Shown: positions 9,033-17,160 of the stretch, piece after piece
Position numbering within the stretch: position 1 is the stretch's first letter
Layout: each line of letters begins with the position of its first letter
DNA from: JAHELQ01 sp965603365
Lineage (GTDB): Bacteria; Acidobacteriota; Aminicenantia; UBA2199
DNA: 36,365 nt
Reading direction: 5' to 3'
Assembly: GCA_965603365.1 (NCBI GenBank)
Contig: CBFDCR010000054.1
Location: 1-36,365 of the forward strand
The notes under the pieces: model-generated
Database searches by the model: none
What the model was told of the DNA's origin: nothing
What the model saw: the letters and a program-made list of their open reading frames with translations, nothing else
Made by a program: the position numbers and the translations under genes

Positions 9033-9647
9033 ATGACAAAAACAAAAAAATTTATAAAAACAACGGTATTGGGCGGCGTGACGGTGGTGCTGCCGGTGGT
9101 TCTGACCGTGTTTTTTTTGCGCTGGCTGTTTAACATCATCATCGGTATCATTCAACCCCTCACCCAGATGGCCTTTAAAAACACCCGCATCGAGACATAC
9201 CTGGCCCATCTGATCGTGGTGGCCGTCATCGTTGCCATCTGTTTCCTGGTGGGGCTGGTGGTGCGGACGCGGCTGGGCAAGTTTGTGTACCGGCTGGTGG
9301 AGAAACGCATCTTGAGCATCGCCCCCGGCTACTCCCTGTTCCGGGAGGCCATCAAGCAATTTCTGGGCCAGGAGAAGCGTCCCTTTTCCCGGGTGGCGTT
9401 GGTGCAGATATTTGAAAACAGCACCCTGGCCACCGCTTTTATAACCGACGAACATGCGGACGGCCGTTTTACCGTATTCGTGCCCTCCGGCCTAAATCCC
9501 ACCTCCGGCCAAATTTTTCACCTGGAACCCCAGTATGTCCACCTGGTGGATGTGGCGGTGGACGATACCATGCGCTCCATCATCAGCTGCGGCGCCGGCT
9601 CCCAACACCTACTCGAAAAATTTCGCCGGAAGATGGTGAAGAAATGA
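9033..9647 (+). CDS. DUF502 family integral membrane protein
   Basis: A 204-residue protein. A basic N-terminus (MTKTKKFIKTT) is followed by two strong membrane segments at about 10-35 and 60-82, then a soluble part with IAPGYSLFREAIKQFL, VFVPSGLNPTSGQIFHLE and a conserved-looking DVAVDDTMRSIISCG segment. This layout matches the DUF502 family, whose biochemical role is unknown. It begins 7 nt after the MeaB stop and overlaps the peptidase reading frame (ATGA at 9644), so it is probably the fourth gene of the mutase transcript, although no functional link is evident. Confidence 0.82.
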   Translation: MTKTKKFIKTTVLGGVTVVLPVVLTVFFLRWLFNIIIGIIQPLTQMAFKNTRIETYLAHLIVVAVIVAICFLVGLVVRTRLGKFVYRLVEKRILSIAPGYSLFREAIKQFLGQEKRPFSRVALVQIFENSTLATAFITDEHADGRFTVFVPSGLNPTSGQIFHLEPQYVHLVDVAVDDTMRSIISCGAGSQHLLEKFRRKMVKK

Positions 9648-9658
9648 AAGGAGGTAAG

Positions 9659-11188
9659 ATGAGGTTTAGATTGGGAAAGTGGTTGGTCCTGGCGGCGGCA
9701 ATCTGTTTTTTTTATTCCTGGGATTATGGCCGGGTTAAAGATGATTGTGCCGAAGCGGATTATAGGCAGGCGATCCTGGAGGGGATGCACGGCATCTCCA
9801 GCCACACGTTGTTTGACTATGTGCAGGAACTCTGTGCTGAAAAATACGGCGGCCGGTTGACCGGTACCGAAGGCTATAATAAGGCGGCTGCCTGGGCGGC
9901 GGGACTTCTCCGGGAATGGGTCATCCGGCCGGGCGGCGATAACGGCACCTATCTCCAGGCCTTTGCCAATCCCTATACCCTGGTGACAGGGCCCACCGAA
10001 CTCTATCTTCATATTCCGTTTAAAAAGGACACCGTCATCCGGAAATATTATCAATACGAAAAAGATTTTTGCCCCGGCTCCACCTCCGCTTCCGGTGAGA
10101 TCACGGCAGAAGTCGTCTACGTGGGCTACGGCATAACCGCCCCGGAGCTAGACTATGATGAGTACAAGGGGCTGAATGTAAAGGACAAGATCGTGTTGAT
10201 GGAGCGGGAGGTGCCCGTCTCCCCCGACAAGGAACCGGCGGAGTTCCGGAAGTGGCGTCCCTATTCGTTTCACCAGTATAAGGTTAAAAATGCGAAGGAC
10301 CACGGCGCCGCCGGTATGCTCTACCGCTATCTCATTGCCAATCCCAACTGCCTGTTCTTAGAGGATTTTGTTTTAACTTATGTGGGCCAATCGGTGGTGG
10401 ACGATATCTTTACCGGCACCGGCAAGATGCACCAGGAGGTAGTAGAGCGGATCAAGAAGACCCGCAAACCCCACTCCTTCCGCACCGGTAAGAGGATCAC
10501 CACGAAGGCCGTCACCGAGCATCACCCCGAAGGGATCGGTTACAATGTAGTCGGTTTCATCGAAGGCAGCGACCCGGTCTTAAAGGGAGAGGCCGTCATC
10601 ATCGGCGCCCACCTGGACCACCTGGGCTATAACCATGAACTCATTCCCGGCGCCAACGACAACGCCTCCGGGGTGGCGGTGGTACTGGGGGTGGCCGAGG
10701 CCGTGGCCGGATCTTCCTTAAAACCCAAACGAACGGTGATATTCATCTTATTCGGCGCCGAAGAGCAGGGGGTGAAGGGCTCCGAATACTATTTGCAGCA
10801 TCCCCTTGTACCTAACGACCGGGTGAAGGCTTTTATCAACCTGGATGGGGTGGGCCGGGGTAAGAAGCTGCGGGCCTTGGCTGCTAAAAACTATCCCCAA
10901 CTGTGGAAGTTCTTTGACGAGGCCAATCGGGCCTACATCCACCGCACTGTCGAACCCTCCCATTTTCACAACCTGGCCCGCCCCCGCCTCGATGCCGCCC
11001 ACTTCATGTGGGCCGGTATCCCCTGCCTCTCTTTCAGTGCCTACGGTGCCGAGCCGCTGCCCTATGCCACCTACCACAAGACCGCCGACAACCCCGACAT
11101 CATCACCCCCGAAATCATGGAAGACCTGGCCCAATTGATCTTTGCGGCGGTGATGGGTATGGCCCCCGACAATTCTTGGGTTGACTGA
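9659..11188 (+). CDS. Secreted M28-family zinc aminopeptidase
   Basis: The start is placed at ATG 9659, because AAAGGAGGT lies just before it. An in-frame ATG at 9644 has no such site. The N-terminus (RFRLGKWLVLAAAICFFY) is a signal peptide or anchor. Counting from 9644, the two-zinc site is complete: H323 in GAHLDHLG, bridging D339 in PGANDNASG, the E373/E374 pair in GAEEQG, D401 in NLDGVG, and H478 in TYHKTADN. A region before it (about 130-260, with VYVGYGITAPELDYDEYKG) resembles the protease-associated insert of secreted M28 peptidases. It likely trims amino-terminal residues from peptides outside the cytoplasm. All expected zinc ligands are present. Confidence 0.92.
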   Translation: MRFRLGKWLVLAAAICFFYSWDYGRVKDDCAEADYRQAILEGMHGISSHTLFDYVQELCAEKYGGRLTGTEGYNKAAAWAAGLLREWVIRPGGDNGTYLQAFANPYTLVTGPTELYLHIPFKKDTVIRKYYQYEKDFCPGSTSASGEITAEVVYVGYGITAPELDYDEYKGLNVKDKIVLMEREVPVSPDKEPAEFRKWRPYSFHQYKVKNAKDHGAAGMLYRYLIANPNCLFLEDFVLTYVGQSVVDDIFTGTGKMHQEVVERIKKTRKPHSFRTGKRITTKAVTEHHPEGIGYNVVGFIEGSDPVLKGEAVIIGAHLDHLGYNHELIPGANDNASGVAVVLGVAEAVAGSSLKPKRTVIFILFGAEEQGVKGSEYYLQHPLVPNDRVKAFINLDGVGRGKKLRALAAKNYPQLWKFFDEANRAYIHRTVEPSHFHNLARPRLDAAHFMWAGIPCLSFSAYGAEPLPYATYHKTADNPDIITPEIMEDLAQLIFAAVMGMAPDNSWVD

Positions 11189-11224
11189 ATGGCGGGGGCG
11201 TGAAATCTTGTTTAAAAAGTTACG

Positions 11225-11983
11225 TTAGCGTCGGGCCCGGTACTCGAAGTGCTGCCAGGCACACCAGGGGGTGTATTGACCCTGGTTGTTCATGCCCCTG
11301 ACCCGCCAGCGGCCCTTGCGGTCGGCGGTGAAGGTAAAGCTGTAGGAATTACGGTTGGTGGTGTCTTCCAGCAGGTAGGTCCGGCCCGGGAGGTTGGAGC
11401 GCCATTTCAGGGATCTGGCGTGGAGAATATCGACCTGGACTTCGTAGTGGCGGAAAGCGGGGTTGGTGCTGTGCAGCCAGCGCAGCGTCATGTTGCGGGG
11501 GAAGTTTGTTAACTCCGCGCCGTTTTCCGGTGCCACCGGAACGGGGAAGAGTTTCGGGGTTTTATCGACTCCCGGCATGTCCGGCTCGACCGCACCGGGG
11601 GCATATTTGCCGTGGAACCAGACGGACTGGTGCAGCACCCGGTTCATGTACTCGGTGGTCACCCGCCAGCGGAAGTTTCGCTCCCTCTTGTAGGTATAGG
11701 TAAATTGGTTCACTTGCAGGTTGGGTACGGTGGTCTCTTTGTACCACTGCCCATTATCGAAGTATTCGACATACAGGGTAAAGAGCCTGACATTTGGCGG
11801 GCCCTGCCATTTAAATTCGATGGTGACGGGCACCTGGTTAAATATCCAGTTGTTTCCCGGAAAGGTCAGTATGATCTCCTGGCCCACTGCACCGACTTTT
11901 TTCTTCAAAATGGATGTTTGAGCCAGGGCAAATGCCGTCATCGTTGTTATGATTAGCATAAAAACCAATAGCTTGTTCTTCAT
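11225..11983 (-). CDS. Secreted protein with two immunoglobulin/fibronectin-like repeats
   Basis: 252 residues with a clear signal peptide (MKNKLLVFMLIITTMTAFALAQ) and AGGAGG before the ATG. Two similar beta-rich modules follow, each with a W-rich strand and a closing RWRV: FRWRVTTEYMN near residue 100 and GRWRVRGMNN near 232. Both resemble Fn3/Ig-like folds that carry substrates or pack against other surface proteins. I do not recognise a named family. It lies downstream of the PKD-domain gene on the same strand, separated by a hairpin, and converges on the M28 gene with only 36 nt between stops. The product is probably periplasmic or surface-exposed. Confidence 0.75.
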   Translation of the reverse strand: MKNKLLVFMLIITTMTAFALAQTSILKKKVGAVGQEIILTFPGNNWIFNQVPVTIEFKWQGPPNVRLFTLYVEYFDNGQWYKETTVPNLQVNQFTYTYKRERNFRWRVTTEYMNRVLHQSVWFHGKYAPGAVEPDMPGVDKTPKLFPVPVAPENGAELTNFPRNMTLRWLHSTNPAFRHYEVQVDILHARSLKWRSNLPGRTYLLEDTTNRNSYSFTFTADRKGRWRVRGMNNQGQYTPWCAWQHFEYRARR

Positions 11984-12007
11984 GTTTCCTCCTTAACAGA
12001 TTTATAT

Positions 12008-12038
12008 AAAATTTCGAGGCTATTGATCTCGAAATTTT
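12008..12038. terminator. Hairpin spanning the stop codon of the PKD gene
   Basis: An 11-bp perfect stem (AAAATTTCGAG / CTCGAAATTTT) with a 9-nt loop. The TAG stop of the minus-strand gene (12020-12022) sits in the loop. On the plus strand the stem runs into a T-tract. On the minus strand it ends in UUUUAUAU, a weaker terminator. It could end or attenuate transcription between the two minus-strand secreted-protein genes. Confidence 0.55.
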
Positions 12039-14047
12039 TTTATTTTTTTTTTAACCGAATTTTGCCGATCCTGAACGGCCGAGGCAGCGGCGCCTCCGGG
12101 GTCGCTCTCGTTGCCCTGGGAATCCACGGCGGTAACGGCATACTCAAACCGGTTTTCGTCTTCCCGCTGTAAACCCCGGTCCAGGAAGCGGAAGGTGTCG
12201 GCCCTAACGGCGGCGATGTGCTCCACAGACGCGGTTCCCTTTGGCCGGCGGTAGATGTTGTAGCGGATTATCGTAATACCGTATTGGGGATTTTGGGGAT
12301 TTTCTTCCCAGCGAACCTCATTGAGATATTCCTTGAAGAAGAGGTTCCGGTTTTCCACGAAGGACCAGGTGACATTGTTGGGGGAATAGACCCGCAGCAC
12401 CTTCAGGGTCCGGGAGGTCAGGCTGCTGATACCCACGTTGTCGAAGACCTCCAGGGTCACGGTGTAATCGTCGTCTTCCGGGTAGGTATGGGAGGTGATC
12501 TTGCCGGTGCCGCTGCTGTCGTCGCCAAAGTCCCAGGCATACAGGACAATGCTGCCGTCGGGGTCACGGGAGGCGGAGGCATCGAAGCGGACGGTTAAGG
12601 GAGCCACGCCCCGGCTGGGGGTCATGGTGAATCTGGCCAGCGGCGGGTCGGATACCCGCACCGCGGCCTGGGCAATGCCGGGCAGGCCGTCGTTGTCCTT
12701 GACCGTCAGGGTCACCACATAGGAACCCCGTTTGGTATAGGTGTGAAAAATTTTCTTGCCGGCGCCGGTCTGGCCGTCGCCGAAATTCCAGGAGTGACTG
12801 ACCACCTCTCCGTCGGGGTCGTAACTGCCGCCGGCATCAAAGAGAACCTTCAGCGGCGGTTTACCAAATTCCGGTGAGTGGTCGATGACGGCCACCGGAC
12901 TCTCCGCCGATCCACCCTGACCGGCTGGCACCCGGGTATAATAGACATCGCCGGTCTCGGTCTCCTCATGCAACTCAAACCAGACGATATGGACATAACC
13001 ATCGTTATCGGGTTTGACCACCGGCGTCTTGCAAAAAGTGCCGTCGGATACCTTTCCCGGTTTGGTCCAGATGCCGAAGTGGGTGGCGCTGGCATAATAG
13101 ATGTTGTCTTTGGGATGAGCTCCGGTTTCCCGCTGCCGCCAGACGCCGTGCAGCACATCGCTTTCGTCCACGTCGATATAGACAAAATTTCGCTGGTGGA
13201 AACCGTTGGATACCACCCGCCAGTCGCTCCACTCGCCGTTGATGCGGTTCATGTAATAGACGTTTTGCAGCAGGCTGGAAAAGAGTACATGGACATTGCC
13301 GTAGGAGTCGGCACAGATGCCGGGCCAGTATCCCTGGATTTTGGGGTTGATGTGAATCGGTGTTTCCCACTGGCCGGTGATATCCTGGGAAAAGTGGAGA
13401 TTCCAGTCCATTTCATGCCCGTCCATCCACAGGGCGTATTTGCCGCTGCCCCCTACGTAGAAGTTGGAATGGATGGAGATGGTTCCCTTGCTGCGGGAGA
13501 CATCGAGGGGGCCGGCCCAGTTCCCATCCTTCCAGCGGTGAAAGATGTCGTTGTCGCCCCGTTGGCTTCCCAGGTCGTGGGTCCAGATGATATGGGGACG
13601 GTTGAGATGATCGACTCCGATGCGGGGCCAGGTGGAATTCCAGGCACTGGCATAGACTTTTTGCATGCCCGACCATTTACCGTTCTGGTAGTAGGCGTAG
13701 TAGATATCCCGGTTGGCCCTGGCGGTCCCCTCCATCCACGTCATGTGGATTCTGCCGGTTGAATCTCTGGCCAACTGGGGCCACTGTGAATTCATGACGG
13801 TGTTGAATATCCGGGTGCGTTGACTCCAACTGCCGCCTGAATAGACCCGGGAATAGAGGTTGTAAAAATCCTCCTTTTCGTCCCACACCGCCATCACCCT
13901 GCCGTCGCCGAAGGGCATGACAAAGGCGTACTCGCTCAGGCGGTTAGGGGTATTGGAGAGGTTCACCACCCCCGAAAATAACGCTGCCGTGAAAACGAAA
14001 CTCAACACAAGAATCCCAACTGCACCCGTATAAATTTCTTTTCGCAT
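12020..14047 (-). CDS. Secreted beta-propeller-like protein with two PKD domains
   Basis: 675 residues. The N-terminal hydrophobic stretch (YTGAVGILVLSFVFTAALFSG) is a signal peptide or anchor. Residues about 35-375 contain repeated blades of the form D..GRIHMTWME...IYYAYYQNGKWS, like BNR/sialidase-type propellers. Two PKD domains follow (about 382-465 and 466-552), each with the signatures DPDG and W.FGD. A Fn3-like module comes near 560-655, then a basic tail. PKD domains are extracellular spacer or binding modules, so this is probably a surface or secreted binding protein or glycan-active enzyme. No catalytic motif was recognised, so no enzyme activity is claimed. There is no ribosome-binding site at the ATG; see the promoter entry. 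Confidence 0.82.
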   Translation of the reverse strand: MRKEIYTGAVGILVLSFVFTAALFSGVVNLSNTPNRLSEYAFVMPFGDGRVMAVWDEKEDFYNLYSRVYSGGSWSQRTRIFNTVMNSQWPQLARDSTGRIHMTWMEGTARANRDIYYAYYQNGKWSGMQKVYASAWNSTWPRIGVDHLNRPHIIWTHDLGSQRGDNDIFHRWKDGNWAGPLDVSRSKGTISIHSNFYVGGSGKYALWMDGHEMDWNLHFSQDITGQWETPIHINPKIQGYWPGICADSYGNVHVLFSSLLQNVYYMNRINGEWSDWRVVSNGFHQRNFVYIDVDESDVLHGVWRQRETGAHPKDNIYYASATHFGIWTKPGKVSDGTFCKTPVVKPDNDGYVHIVWFELHEETETGDVYYTRVPAGQGGSAESPVAVIDHSPEFGKPPLKVLFDAGGSYDPDGEVVSHSWNFGDGQTGAGKKIFHTYTKRGSYVVTLTVKDNDGLPGIAQAAVRVSDPPLARFTMTPSRGVAPLTVRFDASASRDPDGSIVLYAWDFGDDSSGTGKITSHTYPEDDDYTVTLEVFDNVGISSLTSRTLKVLRVYSPNNVTWSFVENRNLFFKEYLNEVRWEENPQNPQYGITIIRYNIYRRPKGTASVEHIAAVRADTFRFLDRGLQREDENRFEYAVTAVDSQGNESDPGGAAASAVQDRQNSVKKKIKKFRDQ

Positions 14048-14053
14048 ACCCCC

Positions 14054-14082
14054 AATATACCGTCAACCCTCCCCTTTGTCAA
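14054..14082 (-). promoter_or_regulatory. Near-consensus promoter giving a leaderless mRNA
   Basis: On the minus strand TTGACA (14082-14077), a 17-bp spacer, then TATATT (14059-14054). Only 6 nt separate the -10 from the ATG of the PKD gene, so the usual start of transcription falls on the A of that ATG. No Shine-Dalgarno sequence exists there, which fits a leaderless message. Confidence 0.7.
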
Positions 14083-14268
14083 CAGGGGGCCATCTATCAG
14101 GTGTGGATGAATGCCCCTCCCTCTTGCTTTCTTCTTTTTATTCATAAATTCAGTTATCCCATTGAAAATTTTAACTTATTGTTAAAAAATTTTTCTTAAA
14201 GTTAAAAGAAAATTTTATGTCGGTGCTAATTGGGAAACTACTTTAAATTAAGCATAAAGGAGGTATAT

Positions 14269-14679
14269 ATGCCCGCACCATTTAGAATTAATAAGGTTCC
14301 ACAAAGAAGAACACCAGCAGATACGAGTAGAGCGAGGGCAAATGAGGGGATTAAAAATTGGATGGACAGATTGATAAAATTGATTCCATCCGAAGTAATC
14401 GCTATATATCTTGCCGGGAAAACTTTTGCTTCAGGCTGGATAGGCATTTGGGCCGTGGTTTGTCTGGCCCTGGTTCCCATTATCCGTATCTGGGGGACAA
14501 ATGAGCCCCAGAAAGGGGTACAATGGACGACAGTAATCGTATCTACTGTTTCATTCATAATATGGGTATATGCCATCGGAAGTATGTTTTTGGGAGTCAC
14601 TTTACCCGACCCCGGGATTGCGCCTGCGGCCGTTTTGATCTGGACAGTCGTTATTCCAATTTTTTATAAAGGTGATTGA
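14269..14679 (+). CDS. Small multi-spanning membrane protein, unknown function
   Basis: 136 residues from ATG 14269, chosen because AAAGGAGG lies 5 nt upstream; the frame is open further upstream without a better start. A basic, Pro/Arg-rich cytoplasmic-type head (PAPFRINKVPQRR) precedes LIKLIPSEVIAIYLAG and three or four membrane segments at about 38-52, 56-74, 86-106 and 116-131. I do not recognise a named family. The segment with IPSEVIAIYL looks like a conserved core seen in small hypothetical membrane proteins. It precedes the exporter genes by about 290 nt, with a separate promoter in between, so a functional link is not established. Confidence 0.72.
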   Translation: MPAPFRINKVPQRRTPADTSRARANEGIKNWMDRLIKLIPSEVIAIYLAGKTFASGWIGIWAVVCLALVPIIRIWGTNEPQKGVQWTTVIVSTVSFIIWVYAIGSMFLGVTLPDPGIAPAAVLIWTVVIPIFYKGD

Positions 14680-14693
14680 AAGATTACTATTTA

Positions 14694-14759
14694 TTATAAA
14701 TAGCCCAGGGATTTGAGGGTCTCTGCCAATTCCTTGAGTTGGGCCTTCTTGCCCTTTGA
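14694..14759 (-). pseudogene. C-terminal remnant of a lost gene (about 21 codons)
   Basis: In one minus frame the sequence reads SKGKKAQLKELAETLKSLGY-L-stop, directly after an in-frame stop codon. Endings of the type LKxLGYL are common at the C-termini of several secreted or TPR proteins, so this looks like the tail of a deleted gene. It is a short match and could be chance. Confidence 0.3.
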
Positions 14760-14858
14760 TTAACAACAAATCCAATCGGAAGTTGTCGGACAACCACAGC
14801 CGGTTTCCCGATGTCATATCCGGAAATAGAGTAAAGAATAAAAAGATGCCTGGGGGAT

Positions 14859-14887
14859 TTGAAAAATGGGGAGAATTTAGATATAAT
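14859..14887 (+). promoter_or_regulatory. Promoter of the C39 exporter operon
   Basis: TTGAAA (14859-14864), a 17-bp spacer and a perfect TATAAT (14882-14887). The start near 14894 leaves about 74 nt of leader before the GTG at 14968. It lies inside a 71-codon open frame (14756-14971) that I therefore do not call a gene. Confidence 0.7.
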
Positions 14888-14967
14888 AGCCTTTTTATTG
14901 CTGATCCTGGTCGCCTGACATCGAAGTGGACGCCGGGACAAAATGATTTACGAGGAGAAGCCGTTAA

Positions 14968-17160
14968 GTGATAGAACGTTTTCCGTTTGTGAAGCAGCAT
15001 GACGCCATGGACTGTGGACCCGCCTGCCTGGCCATGGTGTCCCGGTATTACGGTAAAGTGTTTACCCTGCAGTTGCTGCGGGAAAGGAGTTATATTACCC
15101 GGGAAGGGGTCTCCATGTTGGGAATCAGCGATGCCGCCGAGTCCATCGGCATGCGCACCATGGGTGTACGCCTAAGCTTTGAAAAATTGCGGGAAGAAGT
15201 CCCCCTGCCCTGCATCGCCCACTGGAAGCAGCGCCATTTCATCGTTGTATACAAAATTAAAAAAGATACGGTTTATGTGTCCGACCCCGGCCACGGCCTG
15301 GTGAAATATACGAAAAAGGAGTTTTTGGACGGCTGGATCAGCGATAAAAAAGAGGAGGAAGAGCAGGGGTTGTGCCTGCTGCTGGAGCCCACGCCTGATT
15401 TTTATAAGCAGGACGACGAGAGTCTGAATAAATCCAATTTCAAATTCCTGTTCACCTATCTCAGACCCTTCAAGAAATTTTTAGCCCAATTGATCCTGGG
15501 TATGTTGTTGGGTAGTCTGCTGCAATTAATCTTTCCCTTTCTCACCCAGGCCGTGGTGGATGTGGGCATCAACACCCAGAATATAAATTTTATCTTCCTG
15601 GTACTCATCGCCCAATTGATGCTGTTTATCAGCCGCACCTCGGTCGAATTTATCCGGGGCTGGATCCTGCTGCACATCAGCACCCGGATTAATATATCGC
15701 TGATCTCTGATTTTCTGATCAAGCTGATGAAGTTGCCCATCGGCTTTTTCGATACCAAGATGATCGGCGACATCATGCAGCGCATCAACGACCACCGCCG
15801 CATCGAATCTTTCCTGACCTCCTCCACCCTCAGTATCATCTTTTCCATGGTCAACCTGGTCATTTTCGGCATTGTACTGGCGATGTACAATCTCACCATA
15901 TTTTTCATTTTTGTAGTGGGCAGCGTCATCTATACGGTATGGGCCTACCTGTTCCTGAAAAAACGTCGGGAACTGGACTTTAAACGTTTCGCCCAACTGG
16001 CGGACAACCAGAGTAATCTGTTTCAACTGATTACGGGAATGCAGGAAATCAAGCTGAACAACTGTGAACGGGAAAAACGCTGGGAATGGGAGCGGATTCA
16101 GGCCAAATTGTTCAAGGTAAACATCAAGAGCCTGGCCCTCAGTCAATACCAGCAGTCCGGCACCATCTTTGTCAACGAGATCAAAAATATACTGATTACC
16201 TTCTTTGCCGCCAAAGCGGTGATCGACGGCACCATGACCCTGGGTATGATGCTGGCGGTACAATATATAATCGGCCAGTTAAATGCTCCCATCGAGCAGC
16301 TCATCGGTTTTTTTAACGCCACCCAGGATGCCAAGATCAGCCTGGAGCGTCTGGGGGAGGTGCACCAGAAAGAAGATGAAGAGTCACCGGACGAGACCAA
16401 AATCACGGTATTCCCCCAGAATCGGAGCCTGACGGTCTCGGGCCTCTCCTTTCAATACGAAGGCCCCCACTCGGAGTATGTGCTAGAAGACCTGGATTTA
16501 CTCATCCCCGAAGGCAAGGTCACCGCCATCGTGGGGGTCAGCGGCAGCGGCAAGACCACCCTTATAAAACTGCTGCTGGGCTTCTATCCCCCTACCCGGG
16601 GAGACATCAAGGTGGGTGAAACCCGGCTGGATAACGTCAGCACCCGCTTCTGGCGGCAAAAATGCGGGGTGGTGATGCAGGACGGCTTTATCTTCTCCGA
16701 CACCATCGCCAAAAATATCGCCATCAGTGACGAGATCGTCGATAAAGAGAAACTGCTGCACGCGGTGGAGATGGCCAATATCCGGGAATTCGTCGAATCG
16801 CTGCCCCTGGCCTATAACACCAAGATCGGCCAGGAGGGGCACGGTTTAAGCCAGGGGCAGAAGCAGAGGATATTGATCGCCCGCACCGTATACAAAAGCC
16901 CGGAATACATATTCTTTGACGAAGCCACCAATGCCCTGGACGCCAACAACGAGAGGGTCATCATCAACAACATGACCAATTTCTTCAAAGGCCGCACCGT
17001 GGTGATTGTGGCCCATCGTTTAAGTACGGTGAAAAATGCCGACCAGATTGTGGTGCTGGACAAAGGTAAAATTGTGGAAAAGGGCACCCATCAGGAGCTG
17101 ACAAAACTCAGGGGCGCCTATTTCGACCTGGTCAAAAATCAACTGGAGTTGGGAAGTTGA
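14968..17160 (+). CDS. Peptidase-domain (C39) ABC exporter of double-glycine-leader peptides
   Basis: 730 residues with a GTG start, 11 nt after GAGGAG. The N-terminal C39 cysteine peptidase has the triad C16 (DCGPAC), H90 (RHFIVVY) and D106 (SDPGHG). A six-helix membrane domain (about 165-440) follows, then the ATPase: Walker A GVSGSGKTT (523-531), Q-loop VMQDGFIF, signature LSQGQKQR (627-634), Walker B IFFDEATNALD with D651/E652, and H-loop AHRLST. Such proteins cleave the leader of a small peptide or protein at Gly-Gly and export it. The HlyD-type partner overlaps by 4 nt. No obvious cargo with a GG leader was found nearby, so the substrate could be encoded elsewhere. All active-site residues are intact. 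Confidence 0.93.
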   Translation: MIERFPFVKQHDAMDCGPACLAMVSRYYGKVFTLQLLRERSYITREGVSMLGISDAAESIGMRTMGVRLSFEKLREEVPLPCIAHWKQRHFIVVYKIKKDTVYVSDPGHGLVKYTKKEFLDGWISDKKEEEEQGLCLLLEPTPDFYKQDDESLNKSNFKFLFTYLRPFKKFLAQLILGMLLGSLLQLIFPFLTQAVVDVGINTQNINFIFLVLIAQLMLFISRTSVEFIRGWILLHISTRINISLISDFLIKLMKLPIGFFDTKMIGDIMQRINDHRRIESFLTSSTLSIIFSMVNLVIFGIVLAMYNLTIFFIFVVGSVIYTVWAYLFLKKRRELDFKRFAQLADNQSNLFQLITGMQEIKLNNCEREKRWEWERIQAKLFKVNIKSLALSQYQQSGTIFVNEIKNILITFFAAKAVIDGTMTLGMMLAVQYIIGQLNAPIEQLIGFFNATQDAKISLERLGEVHQKEDEESPDETKITVFPQNRSLTVSGLSFQYEGPHSEYVLEDLDLLIPEGKVTAIVGVSGSGKTTLIKLLLGFYPPTRGDIKVGETRLDNVSTRFWRQKCGVVMQDGFIFSDTIAKNIAISDEIVDKEKLLHAVEMANIREFVESLPLAYNTKIGQEGHGLSQGQKQRILIARTVYKSPEYIFFDEATNALDANNERVIINNMTNFFKGRTVVIVAHRLSTVKNADQIVVLDKGKIVEKGTHQELTKLRGAYFDLVKNQLELGS

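Noticed and set aside
12878..13762. 294-codon plus-strand frame
   Set aside because: Antisense to the PKD protein, whose repeats and PKD signatures are clear; no ribosome-binding site.
14756..14971. 71-codon frame that overlaps the exporter start as GTGA, a possible export cargo
   Set aside because: It contains the exporter promoter (TTGAAA-17-TATAAT) and shows no Gly-Gly leader or ribosome-binding site.
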